This document shows positions 10,571 through 24,011 of a DNA stretch of 64,000 bases, piece after piece. The position numbers were made by a program, and so were the translations under genes. Under the pieces are notes generated by a model, which saw nothing but the letters and a program-made list of their open reading frames with translations, was not told where the DNA came from and did no database searches. The number at the start of each line of letters is the position of its first letter. The stretch's first letter is position 1. Origin of the DNA: Pinus tabuliformis (taxonomy: Eukaryota; Streptophyta; Pinopsida; Pinales; Pinaceae); contig CM062810.1 of NCBI GenBank assembly GCA_031772625.1, positions 455,395,731 to 455,459,730 of the forward strand, given 5' to 3'.

Positions 10571-12148
10571 AACACCATCAGCCAAATTATTATTAATACA
10601 ATGCAGAAAAACATTATTAACCCTAATATTAGTATTAAAAAAAATAAAGATGGCACATGGTATTGACTCATGGTATTCACATGGAATGCATCCTATTTAA
10701 ACGGGGGCAATTAAACTAGCATAGATCCATGTTTACTCTCAATCAAATATCATCATATGCAAACTAACATAGAGTGAAAAAATATTTGATCTCTCTCGGG
10801 GCTTGGTAGACCAAGAGTATAAATGGATCTAGTAATTTAATGTCACTTAAACATTTTAACTTGGCTAAAATAAAAAAATAAAATAAAAATCAATTATTAA
10901 TTTTATAAATTTTTATAAATTACTAATAGTAGTTTTTAAGCTCTAGGTTTATGATAACCCATGGTATTGGCCCATGGTAATACCATGGTATTCATGTGAG
11001 CATAGACTATTTAAAGGGGGAATTCTATCAGCTTAGATCCATCTTAATTCACGTCTACCAAGTGCTCGAAGGGATAAATAGATTTCATCCCTGTAAGAGT
11101 GGTAGATGTGGAGTTAAGATGGATATAGGTTGGTTTTTATGACAATGAAGATATTAAATAAACTTAGGAAATTATATTGTAAAAAAAATCTTAAGGTGAA
11201 TGGTTAAAGCTACATTTAGTCACTTGACAAAATTTAGTAAAAAATACCGATATCTCCATTAATATTGGTTTTTCTAATTTAACAAAAAAAAATACAAAAC
11301 AATGAAATCTTAACTCTTTGCACATCACCCTTGCAAAAGAAAGATAATGGCTCCCTAGATTTCCCACCATTTTTCAAACATTCCCAATATGATATCTTCA
11401 TGAAAAAGTTAAGGTACTGATCTTGGATTAGTTGTTTGAAAAATATGTTGGTTTGTAAAACCTTTCATCTTCTCTGCTATTCTTAGTCTTTCCTAATGAT
11501 CTGTAGGGGTTGGGTCACTGCACCATATTGTCGTAAAAGGCAGAGATTGTGCACCAAAAAGGAAATTAATCCACATGTTACAACGTGTTAAAAGTGGTAT
11601 GAAGGTAGTGAATTATGATAATAATAAATTTAGATTGGGAGAGACGTAATTAAATTTTATTATTTAATTGGAGATTTCCAATTAAAATAATAATAAATCT
11701 ACATTTATATATTTATATATTGATTTGAAGGCTTCTCACAACTATCACCTCTTTCCATTAGATCCCCTTCACGCCTTTGGGATACCTACTACTTCATTAT
11801 ATTATATAGTTGGGGCTTGCTAGTAGTTGGTGTGTTGGGGTAAACAAACTTGATGTTTTTTTTTTTTTTTTTATCTCACACTTGGAGTCTATGGAATCAT
11901 AATGAAATCTGATAGCTTGGAAAAAGTGGTAGCTTGAAAAAAGTGGTAGAGAAAACATTAATCTCTCCTACCATGACAAACATCGCCACTAAAACTTGCA
12001 ACATTGTTTGTAGGAAGTGAAAATTATGTTTCTTTTCTTCCAAACATGTATGTTAGTATATTATAGTTTAATGAATATGTTTTATTATTATCATATATGG
12101 TTTCATAGTTTAACAAAACATTCATCAAAACTTCACAATGTTTTATTA
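10571..12148. other. AT-rich non-coding DNA with a diverged direct repeat
   Basis: Segments at about 10669-10735 and 10960-11045 resemble each other (CATGGTATT, CTATTTAAA-GGGG, then TAGATCCAT). They could be promoter-proximal parts of old LTRs, but I cannot define ends. A T18-type run sits near 11855. No gene seen. Confidence 0.45.
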
Positions 12149-12197
12149 TTCACTGAATGATTTTCTAAGATCTTACAAGATTTTATAATTCAGTGAA
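12149..12197. repeat. inverted repeat next to the (TA)n tract
   Basis: TTCACTGAAT (12149-12158) and ATTCAGTGAA (12188-12197) are perfect complements, with the palindrome TAAGATCTTA between them. Confidence 0.8.
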
Positions 12198-12204
12198 AGA
12201 TTCG

Positions 12205-13118
<914 letters not shown>

Positions 13119-13224
13119 CAAGGTCATAAAGGTACTCAAAATTATTGGTTATGAAATTGTCACATAACTCGCAAGGTCATAAAGGTACTCAAAATTATTG
13201 GTTATGAAATTGTCACATAACTCG
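13119..13224 (+). repeat. exact 53-bp tandem duplication
   Basis: 13119-13171 and 13172-13224 are identical base for base, both beginning CAAGGTCATAAAGG and ending CACATAACTCG. Identity implies a recent event. Confidence 0.95.
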
Positions 13225-13706
13225 ACATAAAACATACATTATCCTTATTGATGTCCATTATTGCATTCTTTACATTTTCAACTCACCTCGGTGGTGAGAT
13301 AGAATTTTGTTCAATATTCATAAACACGTGTCATGTTGTTTCTACTTTGGATATATATTTTAATTGGGATAGTTAGCTTGGCTTATTCACATGGTAACAA
13401 GTTGAAAATTTTGTGAGACTCTTACTAGCTACCATATATATTTACTTTGACTTACGGGAATAAAATGGGTTATGCAACTATGACATTCCCTATTCTAGTG
13501 ATCTCGTCTTTTTTGAATCTTGCATAATTAATTTTTATTAATAAAAATCAACACATTTTGTATGTAGAGAACCAAGATGATAATTAATTTTCAAAACTTG
13601 AAATGGTTTTTAATGTTGCAATAAATAGTTACTTGTGCATAGCAGAATCCCTACTCGATGGAAACAACAAATTACTCTTGTAATTGAAATTGTGTAACAT
13701 AGTAGT
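13225..13706. other. AT-rich flank of Gyp3
   Basis: No feature recognised before the Gyp3 LTR starts at 13707. Confidence 0.5.
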
Positions 13707-14272
13707 TGATATGCCTCCACATTAGACATAAATTAAGGTCCATCTAACCATCATTCAACACATTAAACCTCTCTTTTTGCATTAGATAAGGTATTTTTAA
13801 CATTAATATGTTCATTAGGAAGGTTTGTGGACAATTGCATATTTGTGGCTAATATTATTTAGTTTTGTGGAATATTGTGAAAATATTGAGCATATTATGG
13901 AGATTATGGAGATTTAGAGGAGGAGATAATCTAGGGACTTTCTACCTACTATAGCAGGATCAACATTGGATAATAAATCTGCAAGATATTCTAAAATTAT
14001 TGCACAAATTATGGAGTTCCAGTGATTTAGAAAATATAGGAATGTGTTCTGTATCCTTCGTAAGAATCTGATTTTCCTTAGGCTTGGCTATTTCTAGAAG
14101 GATTTGATTTCATTAAATTCTCTCCATTACATCATGACAGTGAAGGAATGACACAATGTATGTTGCACACATAGTGTTGACACCTCTTAAGTTTGTGCGA
14201 ACTTATGGTTGATAATTAATGTTGGTAGCATTATGAGTTGCAACATTATTGTTGAAATACTAAGGCTCATCA
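13707..14272 (+). repeat. Gyp3 5' LTR (internally deleted)
   Basis: Starts TGATATGCCTCC and ends AGGCTCATCA just before the primer site. It matches both ends of the 1.8-kb 3' LTR but lacks its middle of about 1.2 kb. Confidence 0.75.
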
Positions 14273-14277
14273 CTTTT

Positions 14278-14295
14278 TAGCATCATTATCGGGGA
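14278..14295 (+). other. Gyp3 primer binding site (decayed tRNA-Asp type)
   Basis: TAGCATCATTATCGGGGA matches 12 of 18 bases of the tRNA-Asp complement that is exact in Gyp1. All six differences are G-to-A or C-to-T. It lies five bases after the LTR end. Confidence 0.7.
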
Positions 14296-14458
14296 TGTGT
14301 CAAAGTATGCATTTTTTTCTTCCATAGTTGATTCATTTCTTTTGCTTTCTACAAAAACAAAAAAAAAATGGATTTGGTGTATTTCATTTCAAAAATAGAA
14401 AATTGCATTGCATTAGCATTCTTATTCAAAAATAAATAAAAAATAAAACTTCTCCAAC

Positions 14459-14700
14459 ACCAACCTCCCTCATTTTATCACGTGGTGCAGTAAGAGCCAC
14501 ATCACCATCCACTTTTCCATGTAGAATAAGAGGAGGTGGAATATAAGGTAAAAGAAATGGATGGACATGATGACAATAAAGGAGATTCTCTTGGATTTTT
14601 CATTCAAGATGCTAATGTCAATGCACATATGAAGACCATCCCTCCATCTTTCCTTACCAAATTCCATGGTATGAGGTGAGATAATGCAGGAGAATTTAGC
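14459..14700 (+). pseudogene. Gyp3 gag N-terminal fragment
   Basis: One plus frame reads NKGDSLGFFIQDANVNAHMK, then TIPPSFLTKFHGMR. This aligns with the Gyp1 gag segment FPIRETNGDMKMKNTSPSAL, then PHFHGLTTED. Several in-frame stops (near 14490, 14527 and 14674) make it dead. The homologous gag resumes only at 16741, so about 2 kb of unrelated sequence lies between. Gag would form the capsid. The assignment rests on alignment with Gyp1 and Gyp2 in this window. Confidence 0.6.
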
Positions 14701-16740
14701 CCAAGAAAACTCATTGTATTTTAGTAGACATAGGGGTATTGTGTTTTCAAGGAAGTTTGATTCCTACGAGTGAATTAAATTTAATTATTAATGTTTTGAG
14801 GGATTTTAATGAGAGAAGCTAGAGTAGGGAATTAATTGAATATTGTGAGGAATAATTGTAAATGTTCTCGAATATAGAACATGAGAGATTTAGGATAATT
14901 GAGAGATTGAGGGATTTGAGAATTGATTGTAAATCTTAGATTAGGAGTCAGTTCATGAATTTAGGGATTAGAGAGGAGTTTTAGGAACAAGGAAGAGATT
15001 TAGGAATTTTGTTAAGAGATTTATGGATCTAAACGAGAAATTGGTTTTAGAATCCTTTGTATAAATGTAAGCCAAAAAGGAAAAGACATGAGTTAGAAAG
15101 TTAGATGTTTTAGAGAGGCTAGATAGATAACGAAAGTGTGGTTGTAAGCCTACGAGTAGAGTGTAACAGAGGCCATTGATATTAGAACATCAGGCCGAGA
15201 GATAGAGTCTCAATATGTAATTATTTGTTTGTATTTGTATATACAGAGATTGATTAGATTTTGTATAACTGTGTATTTCGAGTATTGAGTGATGAATTAG
15301 GTGTTATCAAAGTTTGCATAATATAAATAGATGAGGTCATAATTTGGTGAAACATAGAGAGAAGAGAGCATGAAAGAGGATCACAACGGATCTTTGAATC
15401 CATTATAAGACAAGGTAAAGCTCTGTAGAGGCAGAGATCATAGGAGAATGCAAAAAAGTCAAACCTAGAAGTGAATTAAGCAGTGGAAGATCCAAGGGCC
15501 AAAACCCTGAAAAAAACCCAAAACCACAGAAAACTTAACGAATGGCATAAAATTCAGGTAAAGGGAAAGGCGAAAGAAATGAAGCATTGATGAACCGTAG
15601 CCATTGGATCTTGTGATCAATGACCAGTATTAAATCACAGAGTGCAAAGTCATCGAAGTGAATGACGGAGATCAAGGAGCATCGCAGCCGTTGATGGTAT
15701 AATATCTATGGTCATCGGGCGTTAAAGTGACCGAACGTTAACCAAGAGGAGTCTACCTGAACTTTTATAAGTTATGAATTTATACATCCCATCGGACCTG
15801 AAAAGGCGTTAAATCTTGCGCTTGTTGTCAACCCGAATTTGTTGTGGACCGTTAGATCTGCTAAGCACAGATCAATGATAGAGAACCGTCGAAGCAACTT
15901 TGGATATTGGGAGAGTTAAATACCATTGGATCGAAAGGATGATCAACAGTGGAGATGTGATCAGATCACAATATTTTATGGGAATAGCCCTTGGCTTTAA
16001 TACATGTGACATGTGATTATGCAAAGGGGTGATAGGAGTGGACCTGATAGAGAAATGAAGCACATTGAGTGTTATTTGAAATCTAGAGGTTAATCGCATA
16101 TTGGAGGAGATGGGGGAACACATGTTAATGTGACCTGCGGAGGAGCAATTGTCGATTGTGATAAAGGTTTTGCATCAAAAAATGTGCAAGGGTTGTATAA
16201 ATGCAGAAATGTATGTTTTGTAGTTAAATTCCTTTGTAAATGGTTTAAAGGGATTAAAGCACTGATAGAAGGAATTGGGGGTTAAGTCTGAATTAACTAA
16301 AGTAAAATGTGGGGTTTGGTTATATATGCAGAAATAAAAATTAATGAAGGGTTATAAGGGTTGAATAAGTCCTAATATAAAGTTCATGAAGGTTTAGAAT
16401 GGTTATAATGTCCCGATAGGAAGGATGTAAATGAAGTGTTTTAATAAAGTCCTAAATGAAGTAGAAGAGGTGATTAAAAGTCTTGATACATGCATATTGA
16501 ATGGACGACTAGACTATGTTGGAGTTTTAATAAATCCATCAGAATAGGAATTGATCAATGGGCCTTAGCCATTGATTAATGATGATTTAACTCGTCATAG
16601 AGTTAAAATTCTTGGGATAGATTAGATATGTGTATAATCCATGCAAACTGTGGGTAAAGCAGGGGTAACCCTGCTTCATGAGAGGATCCGAAAACTTTCT
16701 CTTCAAATTTGAAATCCTTGGTAGATCTTATGGTTAGTTA
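14701..16740. other. unassigned 2-kb segment interrupting Gyp3 gag
   Basis: The sequence here matches none of the other elements in the window. It carries two TATA-like strings (TATAAATG near 15060 and TATAAATA near 15320). It might be a further old insertion such as a solo LTR, but I found no clean TG...CA ends or target duplication. No coding region recognised. Confidence 0.4.
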
Positions 16741-17930
16741 TTGAACATTCGAAAATATATATTTTTTTTTCCAACATTCAAGGAAAGAGGTATTAAATGT
16801 TTCATGATTTTAGGGACTAATTCAATAAGGTCATGGAATGATATGAAAAACATATTTCTAGAAAAATATAAAGATCATGATCTTAAAGAACAAATATTTA
16901 GAATAAATCAAAAAGAAGATGAGAGTCTTGAGGATCTAATAGATAGGTTCATGTATAATGTTAAGAGGGGAAATTACATCATTTAGGATCTGACTCACTA
17001 AAAACTCTCTTACTTAGAACAATTAGGAATGTCAAGTGGATTGATCTCCTTGATCTCATGAGTAAAGGTGATGTATATCAATTATCATTTGAAGAAATTT
17101 GTGAAACATTCAAACACATATCAAGAGTAATGGAAAGAGTATGTAAATCAGAATTAAGATCGGTAAGTTAAGCTAAAGTTGGAAATTTGTTTGATGACCT
17201 TAACACATAAATTCTTAGCAATCTAATTGAACAAGTATAAATGATAATAATGAAATATGAGGAAAAATAAGATGTTAATATTTGTGTTGTCCATGTAGAA
17301 TCACATGTTGTTAAATGTTGCCCATCATTACCAAGATTGAAGGAAGTTTATCAAGAGGACAATGGAGAAAGTGAATCACCAAAGAAGCTATTTTATGTAG
17401 ATGCAAGAGGACCATGGTTGTCTTGTCAACCTAGTATGATGCAAGAATCTAATTCACAATTTCAAGGTTATGCACATCCATCACAAAGTACTTGGAACAC
17501 ACCCTTTCCTTGGAAACCTTGGCCATCACAACCCTAAAAGAAATCTTCTCAACAATGTTGGAAAGAACCTTATGGGAGAAATCCACAATATCCTCAATAT
17601 TTTCCTCAATATCCTCTATACCCAACTCCATGTTATCCCTACCATCCACCTGCACCACAACCATGACCCTAACCAGATCCATCTCAAACATCCAATCACA
17701 TGCAACTACATGTACCACCATTTCCAAACCCACACAATGAAGTAGCTCAACCCCGTTACAATGCTGAGGTACAACACTTCCAAATATATTCTCTTGATCT
17801 CAATGGTATTCATATTAGCTTATGAAGAGAATTTCTTTAGGAAGAGAATTTCAGAAAAGAGATTCTCTTGATGCTATTGAAGGAAAACGTGCAGAAAAAG
17901 AAGATTCAAATGAGAAGAGAAAAGAATCAT
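16741..17930 (+). pseudogene. Gyp3 gag middle and C-terminal part
   Basis: The plus frame from 16741 contains RSWNDMKNIFLEKYKDHD, then EQIFRINQKEDESLEDLIDR, which aligns with Gyp1 TTWAQMQQAFNTKYRDYC, then GEIFRMTMGNDESLEYYEER. After a frameshift near 16983 it continues as LKTLLLRTIRN and YQLSFEEICETFK. The zinc-knuckle region is degenerate (ICVVHVESHVVKCCPSLP keeps one Cys pair in part). Beyond it lies a Pro-rich tail (PQYFPQYPLYP). Multiple stops. Pol does not follow: the sequence runs instead into an unrecognised stretch and the hairpin array, so this element lost or never had pol. Confidence 0.75.
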
Positions 17931-18441
17931 AGGTTGCACTTGATGAAGAGCAAACATCACAATTAGCATCATGTGGACAATATTGAGGACAATCAGAATC
18001 AGAATCATAATCCATAGACATATGAACACGTTCAGGAAGTTACATCATGTTCACCATTAGATCCTCTATGTGTTCAAGATAATAATCACTAAAATGAAGA
18101 AGATTTGAATTAAAGTCATGGAAGCAGAAGACCTCCAATATGATCCAAATCAGCATGTGGATGAGGGGAATCACAACTATATCGAAATATGGTTCCAAAA
18201 AATGTTAAGTTGCGGAAACAAAATCTTATTTAACAATTTTTTATCTCATCTTAGTCAAATCAGTTGGTATCTCACATTCAGGACATGTCAAAGCATATGT
18301 TTTGAGACTACACATGATTTCATTTGTCATCATGTTATGCAAGTGGATCCATTTGAAGTATTCTTACACTTGAAAATGATTTTCTTTATTCGTGTAGCAT
18401 AGAAAAAGAATAAAAAATGAACTATAAGAGAAAAAATAAAA
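17931..18441 (+). other. Gyp3 non-coding stretch before the hairpin array
   Basis: Contains a 94-codon open frame (18118-18402) with no recognisable domain. I do not call it a gene. Confidence 0.4.
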
Positions 18442-18617
18442 TATTTGGTGAAAACCTTCTCTGAGGCACCTAAGATTGGCTCATTAATTGACAACCTCCA
18501 TGATCTAGTCAATGGGTTGTAAAAATGAGGAAAAAGAGAAATATAAAAGATCCTAGGTGAAAACCTCCTTTGAGGTGCCTTGGTAGACCTACTAGCTGAA
18601 AACCTCATTGAGGAAAA
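18442..18617 (+). ncRNA. Gyp3 hairpin array (AAAA-bulged stems)
   Basis: Three to four copies of the element-family hairpin: outer arm, AAAA, CCTC-type inner arm, short loop, GAGG, outer arm. Clear units are 18442-18475 (TATTTGGTG with CACCTAAGA, 7 of 9 pairs) and 18551-about 18584 (TCCTAGGTG with TGCCTTGGT, 7 of 9 with wobble). The last unit (CCTACTAGCTG, AAAA, CCTC, ATT, GAGG) lost its 3' arm to the Gyp2 insertion, and that arm reappears at 35426-35436. A second unit near 18487-18515 is degenerate. No protein is encoded. The role is unknown; an RNA structure in the element transcript is the simplest reading. Confidence 0.65.
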
Positions 18618-20699
18618 TGATGAGCCTCATCATTCGGTAAGTATATGGACCTTAATACACCTCCAAGATTACTAAAATCAAATCTTCTCATAATTACTTA
18701 CATGTTTTAATTGTATTTTTCTTAATGAGATGAGTAAAAGTAAGATGTTATGTCTATTGCTCTAATCTGCATTGATTGCAGGTTTTTGAGAGAAAATCAT
18801 GTCAATTTTGGCTAAATAAGGTGCAGGAACTTGAATGAGACAAGAAGGAGAGATTATAGGAGAAGGGTCTACCTCATTAAATCCTCACTCATTTGAATAT
18901 CCCTTAATCAAATCACACTAGCTCAGAGTTGCAAGCAGTCGAGTCATGGAGATCATTGGCGGCCAAGCCAATTCATCTTGAGTTTGGGAGCCAAACCTCC
19001 CAAGATTTAAGCAAGTCATTGGAGACTTCAATTAAATAAATAAGGATGCCTAGAACCTCATTGGGATTTCTATTCTTTATGTAAGAGCACTAAGCGTTTT
19101 TGAGTAAAAGCATTGTGGCAAAACATTGTTATGCATTTTTTGATATGATAATGAGAATGAACATTTCCATGGTCCAGGACTGAGTTGACCCAAAGGACTG
19201 AAGCTCTTGGGTTAAGGACCAAACCTAGTAGCAGAGGTTCCTCTTATTGTACTTGTATGCTTACTTTGTTTCATAGATTAATTGTTTCATTGATTTTAGC
19301 ATTGTTTCATTGGAAGTAGTGGCTAATTTGATTAGCATGCTTCCACTTGTGAATAGCTTTAGCAATAGCTTTAGAGAGATAAACGAACACCAAAAAGGCT
19401 GACATTAGGTGGATTTGGCCTCACTCCTCCCTTTAGGGACCTCAGTTTGAGGAAAAACTCCTATTCAGCCCCCAAAAAACAGAATTATGATTTCTTATGG
19501 AATTTAGGTTTTTCTACTACTTAGGACAACATCTTTTTAGTTTGCAAGAAAAGGTTTCAGTGTATCTTTGCTATCTACAGGTTTGTATTAGATCTGATGG
19601 TGTTTCAAAAAATTCTGCAAGTATTTCGATGCATGAACTATGCAATTAAATAATGGGATGATGTTTTCTTATGTTGATTGGAAATATTTCTTGTTTGCCC
19701 TGATTCATGGGTAAATGTGAGTGATATGTGTATTGAAGGAGTTTCAATACTGTTGAAAGATCTCGTGTCAGTAGCCCCAACCTAACCTTATCCATCAACG
19801 ATCACCAAAAGCCACTAATTCCATCAACCAATTTATCATTCCATAAGAACAACTTTCCATGTTTTTTGAACAAATCCAACCATCTCACAAATATTGGTTT
19901 GAATTCTCAGGAAATCCTAGCCACTCCCTTGCCTTATTTCTTCCATCATTCACCTTCCCTAAGCCCTATACCAACTTCCAAATCATTCCTATTTCTTTCG
20001 GTCGAATCCTGTAGGAATACAGGGGATCGTGTAGGAGCATTAGAACATCGTGTAGGTGCATTAGAACATCCTATAGGATTACTTGTAGTGGCCTAGTTTG
20101 AGGCCTATTTGTGGAAAAAAACATCTAAAAAAATAGGAGAAGACCCCTAATTTCCTCCTAAGCCATCTGACCTTTCACAAACATCTCTAACCCACCTGCC
20201 ATACCACCAAGAATAATTAGCATTCATATTTCCACAGAAAGGACAAAAAGAAAAAAGAGGTTATGGTATTCATTCCTATGCACAGTAGTTAAGTGCTTGC
20301 TTATCTGAGATTCCATGCCTAGCATAGTTAGGATTACACAAATGTTAGCTTAGAATTATTCTGAGGCAAGATATATTAACAAATAGTTATATGAGTGGTG
20401 TGTTTAAATAATTTATTTCAATATTTTATTACTGCAGTAGACAATATTTCAATTCTCTCAATTAGGGTAAAATTCCCCTATCTCCATTGGTAATCAAACT
20501 TCTTCTAAATCAATAGAAGGATAGTTTGAGAAACCCTAGTGGTCTATCACCAACTCAGTAGTGACAAAGAGTGGACCCATTGCATCTACTTGTGTATACA
20601 ACAGTGTCACCTCCAAGTTTGTACGCACCTAGGGTTGATAAAGTAATGTTGGTAGCCCCAGCAGTTGTAGCATTCTTGCTACAACACTAATGCTCATCA
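18618..20699 (+). repeat. Gyp2 5' LTR (2082 bp)
   Basis: Starts TGATGAGCCTCATCATTCGG and ends CTAATGCTCATCA. A TATA-like ATTAAATAAATAAGG lies near 19031. A phased TCCTGTAGGA-type array lies at 20007-20078. Pairs with 33398-35424. Confidence 0.9.
20007..20078 (+). promoter_or_regulatory. phased decamer array in Gyp2 5' LTR
   Basis: Four related decamers at 20007 (TCCTGTAGGA), 20027 (TCGTGTAGGA), 20048 (TCGTGTAGGT) and 20069 (TCCTATAGGA), spaced 20, 21 and 21 bp. The array is in the same relative LTR position as the Gyp1 array. Function unknown. Confidence 0.7.
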
Positions 20700-20704
20700 C
20701 CTTT

Positions 20705-20722
20705 TAGCGTCGTTGCAGGGGA
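20705..20722 (+). other. Gyp2 primer binding site (tRNA-Asp type)
   Basis: TAGCGTCGTTGCAGGGGA matches 15 of 18 bases of the tRNA-Asp complement. It starts six bases after the LTR. Confidence 0.85.
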
Positions 20723-20945
20723 GGTGTCTAAGTAGATGTGATTTCTACTTTCTTTCTTCCATTTCTTATCCCTTTCTTTTTTATATTAGCTTCATTTTTT
20801 TACAAGAGTAATTGTAAGTTGGTTTGCTTTCCTTTCCATTATGCAACTGGGATTTCATTTAACAGATAATTTCCATTCAGTTTGTTATTTCAATTCTAAA
20901 ATTAGTCTTAAATCTTGAAAAAAACAAAACAAAAACACTTCTTTC

Positions 20946-22490
20946 ATGCCTTTTAGGAACAGGGATAAATTGGATAAATTTACGCCAAATACCCCCACAA
21001 TTTCAAACATCCAACCCTCCCTCTTCTTCAGTGGTTGTGAATTGGCGGACCCCTCAGGTGAGAAACCAAAGATTTTTGAAGAGCCTACAGGGGGAGAAGT
21101 AGAAGGAGAACCCATTCCAACTGACCTAATGGCTGAAAAAAGAAATGACAGAGGAGATAGAGAAAGAATTGAGGGTGATTTTCCCATTAGAGAAACCAAT
21201 GGGGATGCCAAGATGAAAAATATAAACCCCTCTGCTCTTCCTCACTTCCATGCCCTGACCTCAGAAGATCTAGATACTTTCTTGTCTAAATTCATTGTCA
21301 TTTGCAGAACTTATGATTACACTACTGATGATTAGAAGTTCAAATTATTCTCATCCACTCTCAAGGATGCATCTTTGCAGTGGTTGATGGGTTTACTTGG
21401 GGATAGCATCACCACCTGGTCTCAGATGTAGCAAGCCTTCAACAAAAAGTATTGGGACTACTGTAGGTCCAAGGACACTAAAGAGGAAATTTTTAGAATG
21501 ACCTTAGGGCATGACGAGTCCTTAGAAGATTATGAGGAAATATTCCAACTTCGCTACAAAAGAGCGAGGTGCACACTTGATCTTGAGTCACTGAAGCTAG
21601 TCCTACTCAGGGGGGTCTTGGAAGATCTTCTGGATACCCTAAACGTGATATCAGGATGGGACATCTACCAACCCTATGAAGGTATCAAGAACGTCTTTAA
21701 GAACCATTCCAGGGTAGATACGAAAATGGTAGGGGTAGTCAACCAGTGGCCAACTCATCCTCTTCCAACACATCTATAAAAGGTGAAATTGGAAATATGC
21801 TAGAAGAATGAAATGTTGGAAACCCTTGCCCTATAGATAGACACTATGCACATCAAGAGAAAGTAAAAGGAAGCAAAGAGAGCATTAGCCATCTTCTGTC
21901 GTAGATGCAGAAGGAGGCACCCTAAGAATCAATGTCCATTAAACCTTATAGAAATTTTCTCAGTCTATGAAGACAACCACTCCACAGATACGTTCCCTTC
22001 TCTACCTGGACTAAAATCTATGTATCAAGGAACTGAAGGGGTGACTAAACACTTCGGTTGCATAAAATGTGGCCTCATGGGCCTTGACCATACCAGTATA
22101 GCATGCAAGGGTCACCTTATGCATATTAAAACCCTAACCAAAACACATTCATTCCCTCTTGGCTCCCCCGTAATCATCCCTCCTCGTCTACACCTTCTCC
22201 TTAGTATTTTTCACCTTAGTACCATTCCCATCCAACCAACCAGCCATTTTAGGCATATACTCCTCGATAGCCTCAATGGAATGCACCACCCTAGGGGTGA
22301 AGGCCCCCATACAACAATGCTACAGTTTTATTGCCTTGACCTCCTACTCAACCACAACTTTTACACCCTCCTCTACCCAGACAACCTCAATTGCATTCCC
22401 ATCAAAATTTGAACTCAAACAATAGACAAGCACATCAGTTCTATGGTGGAGAGACATCCTACCCTCCTTATGCTGTGGAAATTTAGGAAA
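20946..22490 (+). pseudogene. Gyp2 gag
   Basis: ATG at 20946 opens MPFRNRDKLDKFTPNTPT, matching Gyp1 MPRRNRDKTGKFLPNTPT, so the start is well supported. Conserved segments follow: ALPHFHALTSEDLDTFL, CRTYDYT, an in-frame TAG at 21333, then SITTWSQM, EEIFRMTLGHDESLEDYEE and LKLVLLRGVLEDLLDTL. Further stops and frameshifts occur (for example TAG at 21429-21431). The first zinc knuckle is intact (CRRCRRRHPKNQC, 21898-21936, C-x2-C-x3-H-x4-C). In the second every Cys is lost (VYEDNHSTDTF). The product would be capsid and nucleocapsid. A Pro-rich region precedes pol. Dead copy. Confidence 0.88.
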
Positions 22491-23465
22491 TCAACTTGAG
22501 TCCTGGGAGAGTACTTCCGGACAACCAACCTCCATCTCTAGAAAGGGAGAGTGAGGAGGAAAGAGAGGAATGTATGCCTAAAGTGATTCCACCACCCTTT
22601 CCTGAAATATTAACTCATCTAGTCTAGCCTACCCAGAAGTGAATGAACTTCTCGGTGAGTTGAAAAATATGTGTCAAAATTCCACTTCTCCAAGACATTA
22701 AGGATGTACCTATTTACAAAAAAATAATTAAGAAGAAGTGTTACAAACATGCAGTGAGGCAAAAAAAAGACACCCCTACTATTAATGTTAGTGGACAGCT
22801 GTCCGACTTAATGTTGGGGCAAGTAATTTGCCCAAAGTATTTGGACCATGGAAGCCCTGTGGTAGATGTGCACATCAATGGCACCATTGTCTCACACACC
22901 ATGATTGATCTTGGGGCTACCATTAATGTAATGACTAAGGAAACCATGCTCAAGCTAAATCTCCACGGTTCATTAAGAAAGACCACAAGAGTCTTGCAGC
23001 TTGCAGACCATTCCATAGTAGCCCCCGAGGGGATCGTTGAGGATGTGATGGTCTCCATTGACTCTTGGGATTGCCCTGCAGACTTCCTAGTTCTCTAGAC
23101 TAAGGCCATGCTTAATGCTTATCCTATCATACTTGGGAGGCCTTGGTTAGCCATTATCGATGCCTACATCATCTCTAGGGTTGGAAACATGACTATCACA
23201 AATGGGCATCTATCCAAGCGGTTGGACTTGTACCCTCCTTCTCAGCCATCCTTAGAAAATGATTTACCTTTATGGCTAGAAGAGGAGGAAGATGATGAAA
23301 ACTACTTAGCCCAATTCTATACCCTAGAAGCTTCCATGGGAGGAGGAAAAATGAATGAAGATGATTTGATTGAACACATACTCCAAAATCCAACTTTCAA
23401 CAACTTTTCAATAGAAAAAGTAGTGAAGAAGCTAAGAGAAACCATTGGATTGATCTATGCTTAGC
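22491..23465 (+). pseudogene. Gyp2 pol: aspartic protease region
   Basis: The frame holding QLSDLMLGQVICPKYLD leads to VHINGTIVSHTMIDLGATIN, with the D-L-G active-site triad typical of this plant gypsy group, and then to the ILGRPWLA flap-side motif. A TAG at 23096-23098 interrupts it (Gyp1 has a Gln there), and a stop at 23462-23464 ends the open frame. An acidic segment EEEEDDEN follows the protease as in Gyp1. It would cleave the Gag-Pol polyprotein. The upstream portion is shifted in frame. Homology to Gyp1 at 49649-50450 is obvious throughout. Confidence 0.88.
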
Positions 23466-24011
23466 TTATTCCAGCCCTACTCGTGTCAAGACAATAGAAT
23501 TCGACCCTAAAACAACTTTGAAAATCAACCCCCTTTTCTGTACACCAAGAAGAAGAGTTATGTAACATGCTAAGGGAACATTTGGATGCCTTTTCCTGGA
23601 GTTACAAAGAAATGAAGGGAGTGCACCTCGGTGCGAAATGACCACATTTATATCGAAGAAGGTTGAAACCAGTCCGACAAACCCAAAGGAGAATGAATAC
23701 AACTCTCAAGGATATAGTCAAAGAAGAACTGCAAAAGTTGTTGAATGCATGATTCATTTACCCTATCTCAAACAATGAGTGGGTTTCTCCGTTGGTGTTG
23801 GTTCCAAATAAAAATGGGAAGTGGAGGGTTTTTATTGATTACAAAGAGTTAAACAAAGAAACAAAGAAGTACCATTTCCCTCTACCTTTCATCAACCAAG
23901 TGTTATATGGCCTAGCAGGGAAAAGGTTATTATCTTTCTTAAATGGGTTCAGCGGATACAATCAAATCCAGATTATCCTAGAAGACCATGTTAAAATCAC
24001 CTTGACCTGTT
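23466..24011 (+). pseudogene. Gyp2 pol: RT N-terminal part, cut by Gyp4
   Basis: After a frameshifted linker, the frame from 23792 reads VLVPNKNGKWRVFIDYKELN and then FINQVLYGLAGKRLLSFLNG, followed by FSGYNQIQ. These are fingers and palm segments of a gypsy RT. The stop TGA at about 23751-23753 is where Gyp1 has Gly in DAGF. The domain breaks at 24011, exactly where the 5-bp duplicate CTGTT precedes the Gyp4 LTR, and resumes at 27692 with CTGTC. RT copies element RNA into DNA. Confidence 0.9.
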
